The notes: a model not told the origin generated them from the sequence alone. Shown: positions 18,896 through 28,022, numbered from the stretch's first letter. The stretch is DNA of 64,000 bases from Lichenibacterium minor (GCF_004137685.1 NZ_QYBB01000001.1:124001-188000), one strand, 5' to 3'. Numbers and translations are program-made.

Positions 18896-20728
18896 CTACT
18901 TCGGTGCCGCCTCGCCCGCCGGCTTGGCGTCGGCCGGCTGGCTGTCGGCCGGCCTGGTCTCCGGGGGCTTGGCGTCCGGCACCGCGGGCCGGGTGTCGGC
19001 GGAAGCGGCGGCCGTGGGCTTCGGGTCGGGCAGGCCGTGGGCGATCTTGTCGAGGATCGCCGGCAGGTCGTCCGGGTCGGGCTTCAGGTCGCGGGCGTGG
19101 TTCCATTGGAACTGGGCTTCGAGCTTGTGGCCCGTGCGCCAATAGGCGTCGCCGAGGTGGTCGTTGATGGTGGGGTCGCCGGGCTTCAGCGCGATGGCGC
19201 GCTCCAGCTCCTTCATGGCCCCGTCGTAGTCCCCGAGGCGGTAGTCGGCCCAGCCGAGGCTGTCGACGATGAAGCCGTCCTCCGGCCGCAGCGCCACGGC
19301 CTTGCGCAGCATCTTGAACGCGTCGTCGAGGTGCTCGCCGCGGTCGACCCAGGAATAGCCGAGGTAGTTCAACACCAGCGGCTGGTCCGGCTCGAGCTGG
19401 AGCGCGTGCTGGAAGTCGGCTTCGGCCTTGGGCCAGTCCTTGGCACGCTCGTAGGAGATGCCGCGGAAATACAGCAGCGTCCAGGCGCTCTTGTCGTCCT
19501 TCGGCAGCGTGTCGATGGCCTTGGAATAGGTCGCCGCCGCTTCGGCGTAGCGCTTCTGCTCGCGCTGCACGTTGCCCAGCGTGGTCAAGGCGTCGAGGTC
19601 CCTGGGGTGCTTGGCGACGATGTCGTTCAGGTACTTGATGGCGTCGTCGGGCTTGCCCATCACGTCGAGGGTGAGCCCGGTCTGGACGTCGGCGTTGTTG
19701 CGGAGCGCGCTGGCGTCCGGCACCCTTCCGTAGACCGCGATAGCCTGCTCGTTCTGCTTCAGCCGGGCGTAGAGGTCCGCCAGGGTGATGTTGGCGAGGC
19801 TGTTGTTGGGGGCGAGGTAGAGCGACAGGCGCAGGTAGATCATGGCGGCGAGTTCGTCGCCTTGCCGCCCGCCGGCGGCGCCGAGCCCATAGAGCACCTC
19901 GGCGGCGCCTTCCTGGGCGGACCTGACCAGCGGCTGGATCGGCTTGTCGGCCCGGATGTCGGCCGCCAGCGCCTCGACCTGCGGATGGTGCGGCAGCACC
20001 TGCCCGAAGGCGTCGAGGGCGCGCAGGGCCTCGTCCTTGGCGCCGTGGCGCGCTTCGAAACGCGCGTAGGCGTCGACGAGCCGCAGGATCGTGTGGTCCT
20101 CGGCATAGGCCACCTTGAAGCGCTTGGTGGCCTCGGGGAGGTCGTTGGCGAGGTCGGCGATCAGCGCGGCATGGTAGTCGCGGAACACCCGGAAACCGGT
20201 GTCCTTGAGCTCGTCGATGGCGGCGAGACCCTTCTTCTCGTCGCCCTGGCCCGCGAAGGTCCAGGCGGCGAGCAGCGTCGCCGTGATGTCGTGGGCGCTG
20301 CCAGCGCCGCCGGACATGAACTCGCGCCGGGCCGCGACCCAATGCCCGTCCCGCATCTGGCCGATGCCCAGCACCATGTGGCCGAGCCCGTTCTTGGGGT
20401 CGTTCTTGACGGTGCGGCGGGCGAAATCGAGGGCGTCGTCGATGTCGCCGTTGGCCAGCGACGCCACGAAGGTCCGCTCGATCAGTTCCGGGTTGCGGGG
20501 ATCGGAGCGCAGGACCTCCTTGAAATAGGCCGAGGCCGCCTGCGTGTCGCGGTCCGCGCCCGCCACCAGCGCCGACAGGTAGTTGCCCGACACGCTGCCC
20601 GACACGTCCGGCGGCGGCGGCATGGCGACCACGTCGCGGGCCAGGGCGGGAAAGGCGAAGGCCGTGCCGGCGAGCAGGAAGGCCGCGAAACGGGTCGCGC
20701 GGCGGCGCGGAAAGGACTGGTCGGGCAC
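18896..20728 (-). CDS. secreted tetratricopeptide-repeat protein
   Basis: A 610-residue protein with an N-terminal signal sequence (MPDQSFPRRRATRFAAFLLA, then GTAFAFPALARD). Tandem TPR units run throughout, for example at PRDLDALTTLGNVQREQKRY, PLVLNYLGYSWVDRGEHLDD and GDPTINDHLGDAYWRTGHK. The last about 40 residues are a disordered Pro/Ala/Asp tail. Such proteins are periplasmic or outer-membrane-associated scaffolds in alphaproteobacteria. It is divergent from the membrane-thioesterase fusion gene; no functional link is shown. Confidence 0.87.
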   Translation of the reverse strand: MPDQSFPRRRATRFAAFLLAGTAFAFPALARDVVAMPPPPDVSGSVSGNYLSALVAGADRDTQAASAYFKEVLRSDPRNPELIERTFVASLANGDIDDALDFARRTVKNDPKNGLGHMVLGIGQMRDGHWVAARREFMSGGAGSAHDITATLLAAWTFAGQGDEKKGLAAIDELKDTGFRVFRDYHAALIADLANDLPEATKRFKVAYAEDHTILRLVDAYARFEARHGAKDEALRALDAFGQVLPHHPQVEALAADIRADKPIQPLVRSAQEGAAEVLYGLGAAGGRQGDELAAMIYLRLSLYLAPNNSLANITLADLYARLKQNEQAIAVYGRVPDASALRNNADVQTGLTLDVMGKPDDAIKYLNDIVAKHPRDLDALTTLGNVQREQKRYAEAAATYSKAIDTLPKDDKSAWTLLYFRGISYERAKDWPKAEADFQHALQLEPDQPLVLNYLGYSWVDRGEHLDDAFKMLRKAVALRPEDGFIVDSLGWADYRLGDYDGAMKELERAIALKPGDPTINDHLGDAYWRTGHKLEAQFQWNHARDLKPDPDDLPAILDKIAHGLPDPKPTAAASADTRPAVPDAKPPETRPADSQPADAKPAGEAAPK

Positions 20729-21068
20729 GGAAACCTTGTCGGGTTATGGGCGGCGCGACCCCGGGGGGCCCGGCGCCGGCCGAGGCACGCTGACGGCGGA
20801 AGATGTCCTTTTTGCGCGGGTGCCGCAAGGGCGGCCCCGGCCGAGCCCGGGACCCCGCGACGGATCCCGCGACGGCGCCAGGATGGCGGCCCGGTCGCGC
20901 CGCTTGGGCGGGACGGCGCCGCGCGATGCCGCCGGGCCGGCGGGCGGCCGTGCCTTGGCGCGGCGCCCCCGGGCTGCCGCAAACGACCGACCGCGGCCGA
21001 CGGGCTTGCCTCCGTCCGTCATGCGACTCATGCTGGCGGCGGGGATCGAGACCGGTGGTGGACACGAC
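20729..21068. other. 340-bp divergent spacer
   Basis: This spacer between the TPR gene and the membrane-thioesterase gene should hold both promoters. I see no convincing -35/-10 pair, operator or RNA element. The frame of the downstream gene is open through it, but the translation is Arg/Pro/Gly-rich and unlike protein. Confidence 0.4.
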
Positions 21069-22853
21069 ATGCGACGCGTTAAGGTTTCCTTGTCCTGGTC
21101 GCCCACGATCGCGATGTCGTGGCTCTGGGGGCTGGGGTTCTTCTACTCCATGCATGTGGCCATGGCCTACGGATGGCTCGGCTTCTTCGCCTTCGCGATC
21201 CCGAACGCGATCGGCCTGTTCCTGTTCGGCCATGTCCTGGAATCCCGCGGCAACGACCCGGGACGGGTGTTCGGCGCGATCCAGGGCACCTACATGGGCC
21301 TGCTCCTCGCCGCCCAGGTCTTCGCCGTCGCGGTGACCGCCTTCGCCTTCACGCGCTACGTCGCGTCGTCCCTGCTCGGCCCGGGAGCCGCGGTGATGAC
21401 CGTGATGCTCCTGCTCGTGTCCTGCGCGGTCGGCCGGGCCACGACGCTCGTCCAGTTGCGCAAGGTCCACGCGGCCTACCTTTGCGCCGGCGTGGCGGCC
21501 GCGGCCCTGGCGTTCCCGCCCTTCGGCGACGCGCCGGTCCGCGCCTTGCCGCCGGGGGACATCGACGCCCTGTTCCTCGGCCTCGTCCTGCCCACGCTGG
21601 TCGGGTTCCTGCTCGGGCCGTGGCTCGACGTGCAGCAATGGCACCGGGCCGTCGAGATCCGTCGCGCGGGAGGATCGGTGCGGGCGTCCTACGCGGCCGG
21701 TGCGGCGGGCTTCTTCGTGCTCCTGGTCATCAACGCCGCATTGGCGCGGGCCTGGGGCGGGGAAGGCGCGATGGCGAGCGACGGGATCGTCAACTACCAC
21801 GGCTCCGCGGTGGCGGCGATGGCCGGGTCCTGGCACCGCTACGCCCTCCTGGCCTGGGCGGCGATCGCGGCCGTCTCCACCTTCGACGGCGCGTACCAGT
21901 CCATCCGCTGGATGACCTCGAGCGTGCTGACCAAGAGCAACGCCCCGCTGCTGGCCTTCGTGCCCGCGTCCCTGGTCGGCAGCCCCGTGTGGCCCCTGCT
22001 CGCCGCCTGCATCGCCTGGGCGGCGGCGTCCCAGGCGGGCCTGTCGATGATGTACCTGATGCTCCCCTACGCGACGCTGCTGACGGGCGGCGGCGCGTGC
22101 CTCGTCGCCGAAGTGTTCGGCCTGCGCAGCGCCTACGACCGGTCATTGTGCTGGCTGTTGGGCCTGGCGTCGGCCCTGGCCTTCGTGGTGGGCTACACGC
22201 AATCCGCGTGGCTCCTGGCCTTGTCGCCCCTGCTGGGCCTCGCGGGTGCTCTGCCGACGGTCGCGCGTCGCATGGCCGGCGGGCGGGAAGCGCCGTCCCC
22301 GGCGGTCACCGCCCCTGCGCCGGCGTTCGAGCCTGAACAGGTCGTGGCGCTCCCCCCGCCCGACAGGATCTGCCCGACGCAGGCCCACGGCTTCGAGCAG
22401 GGGTGGTACGTGATGCGACTGACGCCGACCTACGATGACACCAATTCGGTCGGCAACGTGTACTTCGCCAACTACGTCCGATGGGTCGGCAAGTGCAGGG
22501 AACTGTTCTTCAACGCCTGCATGCCCGACTTCGACCTGCAGGACACGAGCTTCTACGTGCTGACCAAGTCGTTCCAGCACGACTTCAAGCGGGAAACGAA
22601 GGAGTTCGAGGACGTGGTGGTGAAGCTGCGGATCGGCTCCCACAATCGAAAGTTCGTCACCCTGTTGCACGAGGTGCATGGCTTGAGGCAGGGGCTGCTC
22701 GGCAAGGGCGAGCAGTCGCTCATGTTCGTGGACAGCAAGACTTATCGCCCGCTGGACATCCCGCGGTCCATCGTGTCGGGGTTCCTGCCCCACTGGCCGA
22801 AGGAGTCGCCGTTGACGCTCCGGCCCGTCGCGGACGGCGCCCTGGCCGGCTGA
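21069..22853 (+). CDS. polytopic membrane protein fused to a hotdog-fold thioesterase domain
   Basis: A 594-residue two-part protein. Residues about 15-400 contain roughly 11-13 hydrophobic helices. Segments such as AFAIPNAIGLFLFGHVLE and GPWLDVQQWHRAVEIRR recall sodium:solute symporter-like (LeuT-fold) transporters, but this is tentative. A Pro/Ala linker (403-440) leads to a complete hotdog thioesterase domain at about 446-575. Its core motif DDTNSVGNVYFANYVRW is like the acyl-thioesterases of enediyne polyketide pathways (CalE7/DynE7); N459, Y469 and R477 have the spacing of the catalytic trio I recall for CalE7. The ATG at 21069 follows a GGTGG stretch; in-frame ATGs at 21021 and 21030 lack one. 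The frame is intact across the junction. Substrate and transport role are unknown. Confidence 0.8.
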   Translation: MRRVKVSLSWSPTIAMSWLWGLGFFYSMHVAMAYGWLGFFAFAIPNAIGLFLFGHVLESRGNDPGRVFGAIQGTYMGLLLAAQVFAVAVTAFAFTRYVASSLLGPGAAVMTVMLLLVSCAVGRATTLVQLRKVHAAYLCAGVAAAALAFPPFGDAPVRALPPGDIDALFLGLVLPTLVGFLLGPWLDVQQWHRAVEIRRAGGSVRASYAAGAAGFFVLLVINAALARAWGGEGAMASDGIVNYHGSAVAAMAGSWHRYALLAWAAIAAVSTFDGAYQSIRWMTSSVLTKSNAPLLAFVPASLVGSPVWPLLAACIAWAAASQAGLSMMYLMLPYATLLTGGGACLVAEVFGLRSAYDRSLCWLLGLASALAFVVGYTQSAWLLALSPLLGLAGALPTVARRMAGGREAPSPAVTAPAPAFEPEQVVALPPPDRICPTQAHGFEQGWYVMRLTPTYDDTNSVGNVYFANYVRWVGKCRELFFNACMPDFDLQDTSFYVLTKSFQHDFKRETKEFEDVVVKLRIGSHNRKFVTLLHEVHGLRQGLLGKGEQSLMFVDSKTYRPLDIPRSIVSGFLPHWPKESPLTLRPVADGALAG

Positions 22854-23345
22854 CGCGCCGCGCGAAGCGCTTGGCCCTCGGACCACCTTCGCGCCCGGAC
22901 CGTGACCGATCGGCCGACATCGCGCCTCTCGCAGCCGCCGGTGCCGTGTCCCGACCCCCGCGCGCCCCGTCCCGTGGGACGCCGGCGGTCGCCGTCGGGC
23001 TCCGCCGGGTCGCGACATGGCACGGGCTCGCCGCCTTCCGGCGCGGGCGCCTGTGACCGAGGGTTCATTCGCGCATCGATGCCGGGACGGTGGCCTGTGC
23101 GTGCCGGCCATCGCTGCACGATCCGTCCTGGCGCGATCCGCCGATGAACGACTTTTCCGAACCTAGGACGTTCTATACCAAGCGACGGAGATGCTGGCGC
23201 GTCTCCGTCGCGTTGCCTGAAACACGCACGAGCAATCCGTCGGCACTCCGTGCATCACTTCTCTGGCTCCCGATCCCCCCGTCTTCGACGGTCGCGGCGG
23301 GGCCGATCTGCGCTGCTCGAGTTCGCCATGGATGGCGCGCCCGGC
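22854..23345. other. 492-bp non-coding region
   Basis: This lies between the membrane-thioesterase gene and the convergent 3-hydroxyisobutyrate dehydrogenase-like gene. Apart from the palindromic repeat at 23181-23215 nothing was recognised. Around 23150-23260 the sequence is clearly less GC-rich than its surroundings. Confidence 0.5.
23181..23215. repeat. dispersed palindromic repeat, copy A
   Basis: GCGACGGAGA (23182-23191) and TCTCCGTCGC (23202-23211) form a 10-bp perfect stem. The reverse complement of 23181-23215 matches the element at 35072-35104 at almost every position, so both belong to one small dispersed, REP-like family. Both copies lie in intergenic sequence. Confidence 0.65.
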
Positions 23346-24239
23346 TCAGCCCTCGGCGATGCCGTTCGCGGCACCGACGATGTCGGACAGCATGGGGACG
23401 TAGTCGGCGCCGCGGCCGCCCGCCACCGCCTGGGCGAAGCTGTTGCGCACCGCGGCGCCGACGGGGTTCGCCACCTCGGCGGCCTGGGCGAAGCCCGCCA
23501 GGTAGGTCAGGTCCTTCAGGGCATTCGACAGGCTGAACTTGTGGGCGTCGCGGTCGCGTTCGAGCACGTAAGTGAAGAACGTGTCGTAGAACGGGCAGTG
23601 CATGCGGCCGCCGCGGATCACGGAATCGAACACCTGCGGGGTCAGCCCGGCCTTGGCGCCGAGCATCAGCGCTTCCGAATACAGCGCCGCATAGCCGAGC
23701 GACACGAAGTTGTTGAGCAGCTTCATCGTGTGGCCGGTGCCCACGGGGCCGGTCGGCACGACGCGGCCGGCGAAGCAGTCGATGATGGGCCGCACGCGCG
23801 CCACGGCGTCCTCGTCGCCGCCCACCATGACGTCGAGCGTGCCGGCCCAGGCGTCCTTCGGCGTGCGGCTCAGCGGCGCGTCGACCAGCGTGATGCCCCG
23901 CGGCGCCAGGGCGGCGGCGAGGCGCGTCGTCGAGGCGGGCTCCGAGGTCGAGCAGTCGACCACCACCAGCGGCACGCCGGCCGACTCCAGCCCGTCCGGC
24001 CCCTCCACCAGGGCTTCGACCTGGCGCGAGCCGGTCACGCAGAGCACGACGACGTCGCTGTTCTCGGCGAGCTCCCGCGCCGAGCGAACCTCGCGGGCGC
24101 CGTGCGCGACGAGGTCCTCGACGGCATCGCGGCGCTTGTAGCCGAGCACCGACAGCGGCCAGCCCTTGTCGACGATGTTGCGCGCCATCCCGTGCCCCAT
24201 CAGGCCCACGCCCGCGAAGCCGACCCGTTCCTTGTCCAT
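23346..24239 (-). CDS. NAD(P)-dependent beta-hydroxyacid dehydrogenase (3-hydroxyisobutyrate dehydrogenase family)
   Basis: A 297-residue member of the family that includes GarR, TSR and LtnD. The Rossmann motif is VGFAGVGLMGHGMARN, the substrate loop is DAPLSRTPKDAWAGTLDVMV, and the catalytic Lys lies in GTGHTMKLLNN. It is the last gene of the four-carbon acid sugar operon, 12 bp after otnK. It is a paralogue of ltnD in the same transcript, so the two probably oxidise different stereoisomers or intermediates. Which aldonate it uses cannot be told from the sequence. Confidence 0.87.
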   Translation of the reverse strand: MDKERVGFAGVGLMGHGMARNIVDKGWPLSVLGYKRRDAVEDLVAHGAREVRSARELAENSDVVVLCVTGSRQVEALVEGPDGLESAGVPLVVVDCSTSEPASTTRLAAALAPRGITLVDAPLSRTPKDAWAGTLDVMVGGDEDAVARVRPIIDCFAGRVVPTGPVGTGHTMKLLNNFVSLGYAALYSEALMLGAKAGLTPQVFDSVIRGGRMHCPFYDTFFTYVLERDRDAHKFSLSNALKDLTYLAGFAQAAEVANPVGAAVRNSFAQAVAGGRGADYVPMLSDIVGAANGIAEG

Positions 24240-24251
24240 GTCCCGTTCTCC

Positions 24252-25520
24252 TCAGTTGGCCCGCGTGGCGTCGGCGAAAAAGTCGATGCCGCCGAAGTTG
24301 CCCGATTTCAGCGCGAGGCTCAGCCCGGCGTGGCGCGCCCCGACGGCTCGCAGCAGCGGCACACCGGGGGCGATCTCGTCCCCGAGCGCGAAGGCCTGGA
24401 AGCCGAGCCGGTCCACCACGGCGCCCGACGTTTCGCCGCCCGCCACGATCAGGCGGGACAGGCCGGCGGCCAGCGCCGCGGCGACCTCGGCCAACGCGGC
24501 TTCGAGCCGTTCCGACACCGCGGCCGCGCCGAAGCGGGCCTGCAGGGCCGCGACCTCGGCCGGCGACCGGCTCGTCGCCACCAGGGCCGGGCCGCGCGGG
24601 AGCCGCTCGCGCGCCCAGGCGACCGCGTCGCCGGTGTCGCCCCCCGCCATCAGAGCCTCGACGTCGAGGTGGCGGACCGGCACGCCGGCCGCCTCCGCCC
24701 GCGCGACCTGGCCGAGCGTCGCCGCCGAACAGCTGCCCGCCAGCATGAGCGTGCCGGGGGCGGACGCGCCGCGCCCCGGGCGCGGGGCCGCCGCGGCCGC
24801 GGCCGGCCGCCGCGGACCCACGGCACGGGCGAGGCCGAGCCCCAGGCCGGAAGCGCCGGTGGACAGGGGGCCGGCCAGGGCGGCGCGGCCCAGAACGTCG
24901 AGGTGGCGGTCGAGCACGGCGTCGATGATCGCGCTGCCGCAGCCTTCCGCGGCGAGCGAGGTCAGCCGCGCCAGCACGGCGTCAGTGCCGTCCTCCACGG
25001 TCTCGATCGGGATCAGGCCGACCGGCTTGGCGCTTTGGCGCGCCAGCGTGCGGACGAGGCTCGAATCCCGCATCGGGTTCAGCGGGTGGTCCTTCAGCGG
25101 GCTTTCGTCGAGGCGGTCGTCGCCGACGAACAGGTGGCCGCGGTACACGGTGCGCCGGTTGCGCGGGAAGGCCGGGCACACGAGCGGCACCGAACCGGTC
25201 CGCGCCGCCAGCGCGTCCGTCACGGGGCCGATGTTGCCGTCGTCCGTGGAATCGAAGGTGGAGCAGACCTTGAACAGCACGTGGGGCGCCCCGCGGCCGC
25301 GCAGCCAGGCGTCCGCGGCGAGCGACAGCGCCACGGCGCGCCCGGCCGCCACCGAGCGGCTCTTCAGCGCCACCACCACGGCGTCGACCTCCGGCAGGGC
25401 GAGGTCGTCCGGCGGCACGCCGATGGTCTGCACCACGCGCAGGCCCGCGCCCGCGAGGGTGCCGGCGAGGTCGGACGCGCCCGTGTAGTCGTCGGCCACG
25501 GCGCCGAGCAGCAGGCTCAC
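24252..25520 (-). CDS. otnK: 3-oxo-tetronate kinase (four-carbon acid sugar kinase, DUF1537 family)
   Basis: OtnK phosphorylates 3-oxo-tetronate to 3-oxo-tetronate 4-phosphate. The 422-residue protein begins with the Asp-rich substrate motif GAVADDYTGASDLAGTL, contains KVCSTFDSTDDGNIGPV, and near the C-terminus LIVAGGETSGAVVDRLG of the nucleotide-binding domain. The start is a GTG at 25520 that overlaps the otnI stop as GTGA, with GGAG 7 nt upstream, so translation is probably coupled. The longer open frame upstream merely overlaps otnI. Confidence 0.92.
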   Translation of the reverse strand: MSLLLGAVADDYTGASDLAGTLAGAGLRVVQTIGVPPDDLALPEVDAVVVALKSRSVAAGRAVALSLAADAWLRGRGAPHVLFKVCSTFDSTDDGNIGPVTDALAARTGSVPLVCPAFPRNRRTVYRGHLFVGDDRLDESPLKDHPLNPMRDSSLVRTLARQSAKPVGLIPIETVEDGTDAVLARLTSLAAEGCGSAIIDAVLDRHLDVLGRAALAGPLSTGASGLGLGLARAVGPRRPAAAAAAPRPGRGASAPGTLMLAGSCSAATLGQVARAEAAGVPVRHLDVEALMAGGDTGDAVAWARERLPRGPALVATSRSPAEVAALQARFGAAAVSERLEAALAEVAAALAAGLSRLIVAGGETSGAVVDRLGFQAFALGDEIAPGVPLLRAVGARHAGLSLALKSGNFGGIDFFADATRAN

Positions 25521-26305
25521 GCGTCGGCTCCGCGGCGGGCGCGATAGGGCGCGAACCAGGCGAGGCCGTCGGCGGTCGCGCCGCGCGGCCGGTATTCGCA
25601 GCCGACGTAGCCGCCGTAGCCGAGCCGGTCCAGGAGCGCGAACAGGTGGGGGAAGTTCAGCTCCTCGCCGTCGGGCTCGTGGCGCGACGGCACGCTGGCG
25701 ACCTGGACGTGGCCGACGATGGGCATGGCGGCCTCCAGCCGGCGCGTCACGTCGCCGTGGACGATCTGGCAATGGTAGATGTCGAACTGCAGCTTGAGGT
25801 TCGGCAGCGCCAGGTCGCGGATCAGCGCCGCGGCCTCGTCGAAGTCGACGAGGTGGTAGCCGGGGTTGTCCCGCGTGTTGAGGGGTTCGAGCACCAGGGT
25901 CACGCCGAGGGCGTGGAGCTGTTCCGCCGTCCAGGCGACGGCGTCGCGGAACGCGCGGGCGTGGGGGGCCGAGCGGTCCGTCCTGCCCGCCATGAGGTGG
26001 ACCGAGGGCGTGCCCGTGGCGCGGATGTAGGGCACGGCCTCGTCGAACTTCGCCCGCATCTCGTCGCGGCGCTCCGGCAGGGCGCCGAGGCCGCGCTCGC
26101 CCGCCGCCCAGTCGCCCGGCGGCAGGTTGAACAGGGCCTGGGCGAGGCCGTGGCGGCGCAGGCGCTCCGCCACGGCCTCGGGCGGATGGTCGTAGGGGAA
26201 CAGGAACTCGACGGCGTCGAACCCCGCCCGGGCCGCCGCCTCGAAACGGTCGAGGAAAGGCAGTTCGGTGAACATCAGGGTCAGGTTGGCGGCGAAGCGC
26301 GGCAT
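25517..26305 (-). CDS. otnI: 2-oxo-tetronate isomerase (hydroxypyruvate isomerase family)
   Basis: OtnI converts 2-oxo-tetronate to 3-oxo-tetronate. The 262 residues form a xylose isomerase-like TIM barrel: start MPRFAANLTLMFTELPFLDR, metal and substrate residues in LVLEPLNTRDNPGYHLVDF and LQFDIYHCQIVHGD, and HVQVASVPSRHEPDGEE followed by GCEYRPRG. These match the Hyi/OtnI group. It sits between ltnD (4-bp gap) and otnK (4-nt overlap), which supports OtnI over a glyoxylate-pathway hydroxypyruvate isomerase. Confidence 0.92.
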   Translation of the reverse strand: MPRFAANLTLMFTELPFLDRFEAAARAGFDAVEFLFPYDHPPEAVAERLRRHGLAQALFNLPPGDWAAGERGLGALPERRDEMRAKFDEAVPYIRATGTPSVHLMAGRTDRSAPHARAFRDAVAWTAEQLHALGVTLVLEPLNTRDNPGYHLVDFDEAAALIRDLALPNLKLQFDIYHCQIVHGDVTRRLEAAMPIVGHVQVASVPSRHEPDGEELNFPHLFALLDRLGYGGYVGCEYRPRGATADGLAWFAPYRARRGADA

Positions 26306-26309
26306 GGGT

Positions 26310-27224
26310 TCACTCCTGTCCCGGCAGGTCGAGGCCGGCGATCCTGGCGTAGAGGCGCGCCACGGACGCGTCGTCGTCGCGGCCCATGCCGGCGGCGGCG
26401 GTCATCAGGAACATCTGCAGCGCCGCGCCGGCGACCGGCACCGGGAAGCGGCTCGCCCGCGCCATGTCGACCACGATGCCGAGGTCCTTGACGAAGATCT
26501 CGACCGCGCTTTTCGGGGCGTAATCCCCGTCCAGGATGTGGGGCACGCGGTTTTCGAACATCCACGAATTGCCGGCCGACTGGGTGATCACGTCGAACAC
26601 CCGGGCGAGGTCGAGCCCTTCCCGGCTAGCGAAGGCCATGGCCTCGCAGGCCGCCGCGATGTGCACCCCGGCGAGGAGCTGGTTGACCATCTTGAAGGCC
26701 GCGCCCTGGCCAGCGGCGTCGCCCAGGCGGTACAGCGTGCCCGTCATGGCGGCGAGCGCGGCTTCGGCCCGGGCGAAGGCGGCCTCGCTGCCCGACGCCA
26801 GCATGGTGAGGGAACCGTCGGCCGCGCGGGCCGCCCCCCCGCTCATCGGCGCATCGAGGTAGTGGCGGCCGGCGGCTTCCAGGCGCTTCGCCAGGGCGCG
26901 GGCCCGCTCCGGCGCCATGGTGGCGCAGGACACGACGACGCCGTCGGGCGCCATGGCGTCGGCGCAGCCGTCGGCCCCGAACAGCACGGCCTCGGTCTGG
27001 TCCGCGTTGACCACCACCGCCACCACCACGTCGGCGCCCCGCGCCGCGTCGCCGGGGCTCGCGGCGGCGCGCCCGCCCGCGGCGGCGAGCCGGTCCAGGG
27101 CGACGCTCGCGGGATCGTAGCCCGCGACGACGAAACCCGCCCGCAGCAGCGACTGCGCCATGCCGAACCCCATGGACCCCAGGCCGATCACGGCTGCGGC
27201 GCCCGATGTCCCATTCCCACCCAT
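26310..27224 (-). CDS. ltnD: L-threonate dehydrogenase-like beta-hydroxyacid dehydrogenase
   Basis: LtnD oxidises L-threonate to 2-oxo-tetronate with NAD. The ATG at 27224 gives 304 residues with Rossmann motif VIGLGSMGFGMAQ, substrate loop YLDAPMSGGAARA and catalytic Lys in GQGAAFKMVNQLL. It is the first gene of the operon ltnD-otnI-otnK-dehydrogenase, 55 bp from an 18-bp palindromic operator. The open frame extends 78 bp further upstream through the operator, which argues against the longer start. Specificity is inferred from family and context. Confidence 0.88.
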   Translation of the reverse strand: MGGNGTSGAAAVIGLGSMGFGMAQSLLRAGFVVAGYDPASVALDRLAAAGGRAAASPGDAARGADVVVAVVVNADQTEAVLFGADGCADAMAPDGVVVSCATMAPERARALAKRLEAAGRHYLDAPMSGGAARAADGSLTMLASGSEAAFARAEAALAAMTGTLYRLGDAAGQGAAFKMVNQLLAGVHIAAACEAMAFASREGLDLARVFDVITQSAGNSWMFENRVPHILDGDYAPKSAVEIFVKDLGIVVDMARASRFPVPVAGAALQMFLMTAAAGMGRDDDASVARLYARIAGLDLPGQE

Positions 27225-27278
27225 CGACCGAACCCTTCTTCTGCGCCCCGCCCCAGCGGCGGCGGATTGCGACCCCTC

Positions 27279-27296
27279 GATGATAGCGCTATCATC
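27279..27296. promoter_or_regulatory. LacI-type operator between otnC and ltnD
   Basis: GATGATAGCGCTATCATC is a perfect 18-bp palindrome with a central CG, roughly midway between the divergent starts of ltnD (27224) and otnC (27356). Its core ATGAT-N-GCGC-N-ATCAT recurs beside the lacI gene at 33732-33762, making it the probable binding site of that regulator. Confidence 0.75.
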
Positions 27297-27355
27297 CAGC
27301 ATCGACCCGAGCCTTCGCTCCTGTCAACGCTGTTCTCAACCCGCCGGAGCGTTCC

Positions 27356-28015
27356 ATGCGCGAGATCGACATCCGCGACCAGATCTGCCGCCACGGCCGA
27401 TCCCTGTTCGACCGCGGTCTGACGCCCGGCTCCTCCGGCAACATCAGCGTGCGCCTGGACGACGGGCGGCTGCTGATGACGCCGACCGACGCGTCGCTGG
27501 GCGCCCTCGACCCCGCCCGCCTGTCGCTGCTGGACGCCGACGGACGCCTCCTGTCCGGCGACAGGCCCACCAAGGAGGGGCCGCTGCACCGCGCCCTCTA
27601 CGAGACGCGCCATGCCGCCGGCGCCGTGGTGCACCTGCATTCCACGCATTCGGTGGCGGTTTCCATGCTGCCGGAGGTCGAGCCCGGGTCCGTGCTGCCG
27701 CCGTTGACCGCCTATTACGTGATGCGGGTCGGCGACACGGCGCTGGTGCCCTACCACCGCCCCGGGGACCCCGCGGTCGCTGATGCGATTCGGGGGCTCG
27801 CGGGCCGCTACGCGTCCGTGCTGCTGGCCAATCACGGGCCCGTGATGGCGGGCGACACCCTGACGGCCGCCGTCAACGCCATCGAGGAGCTGGAAGAAAC
27901 CGCGAAGCTCTACATGCTGCTGCGCGGCCTCAACCCCCGCCTCCTGTCCCCCGCCCAGGTGGCGGAGCTCGGGCGGGCCTTCGGCGGCCCGCCCGAACAC
28001 GCGCACGGGGGGTGA
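27356..28015 (+). CDS. otnC: 3-oxo-tetronate 4-phosphate decarboxylase (class II aldolase family)
   Basis: OtnC decarboxylates 3-oxo-tetronate 4-phosphate to dihydroxyacetone phosphate, the last step of the pathway. The 219 residues show the class II aldolase fold: substrate loop TPGSSGNISVRLDDGRLLMT, zinc-binding histidines in VVHLHSTHSVAVSML and LANHGPVMAG, and an acidic residue in PTKEGPLHRA. It is divergent from the ltnD operon and shares its operator. The convergent SDR gene ends 7 bp beyond its stop. Confidence 0.92.
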   Translation: MREIDIRDQICRHGRSLFDRGLTPGSSGNISVRLDDGRLLMTPTDASLGALDPARLSLLDADGRLLSGDRPTKEGPLHRALYETRHAAGAVVHLHSTHSVAVSMLPEVEPGSVLPPLTAYYVMRVGDTALVPYHRPGDPAVADAIRGLAGRYASVLLANHGPVMAGDTLTAAVNAIEELEETAKLYMLLRGLNPRLLSPAQVAELGRAFGGPPEHAHGG

Positions 28016-28022
28016 GCGGCCG

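Noticed and set aside
20583..21068. A longer N-terminus for the membrane-thioesterase protein
   Set aside because: The 162 extra codons are Arg/Pro/Gly-rich, lie in the divergent promoter region and lack a ribosome-binding site. The membrane domain begins naturally after 21069.
18717..21836. A 1039-codon minus-strand frame overlapping the TPR and membrane-thioesterase genes
   Set aside because: Shadow frame; it would overlap both well-supported genes and contains no recognisable motif.
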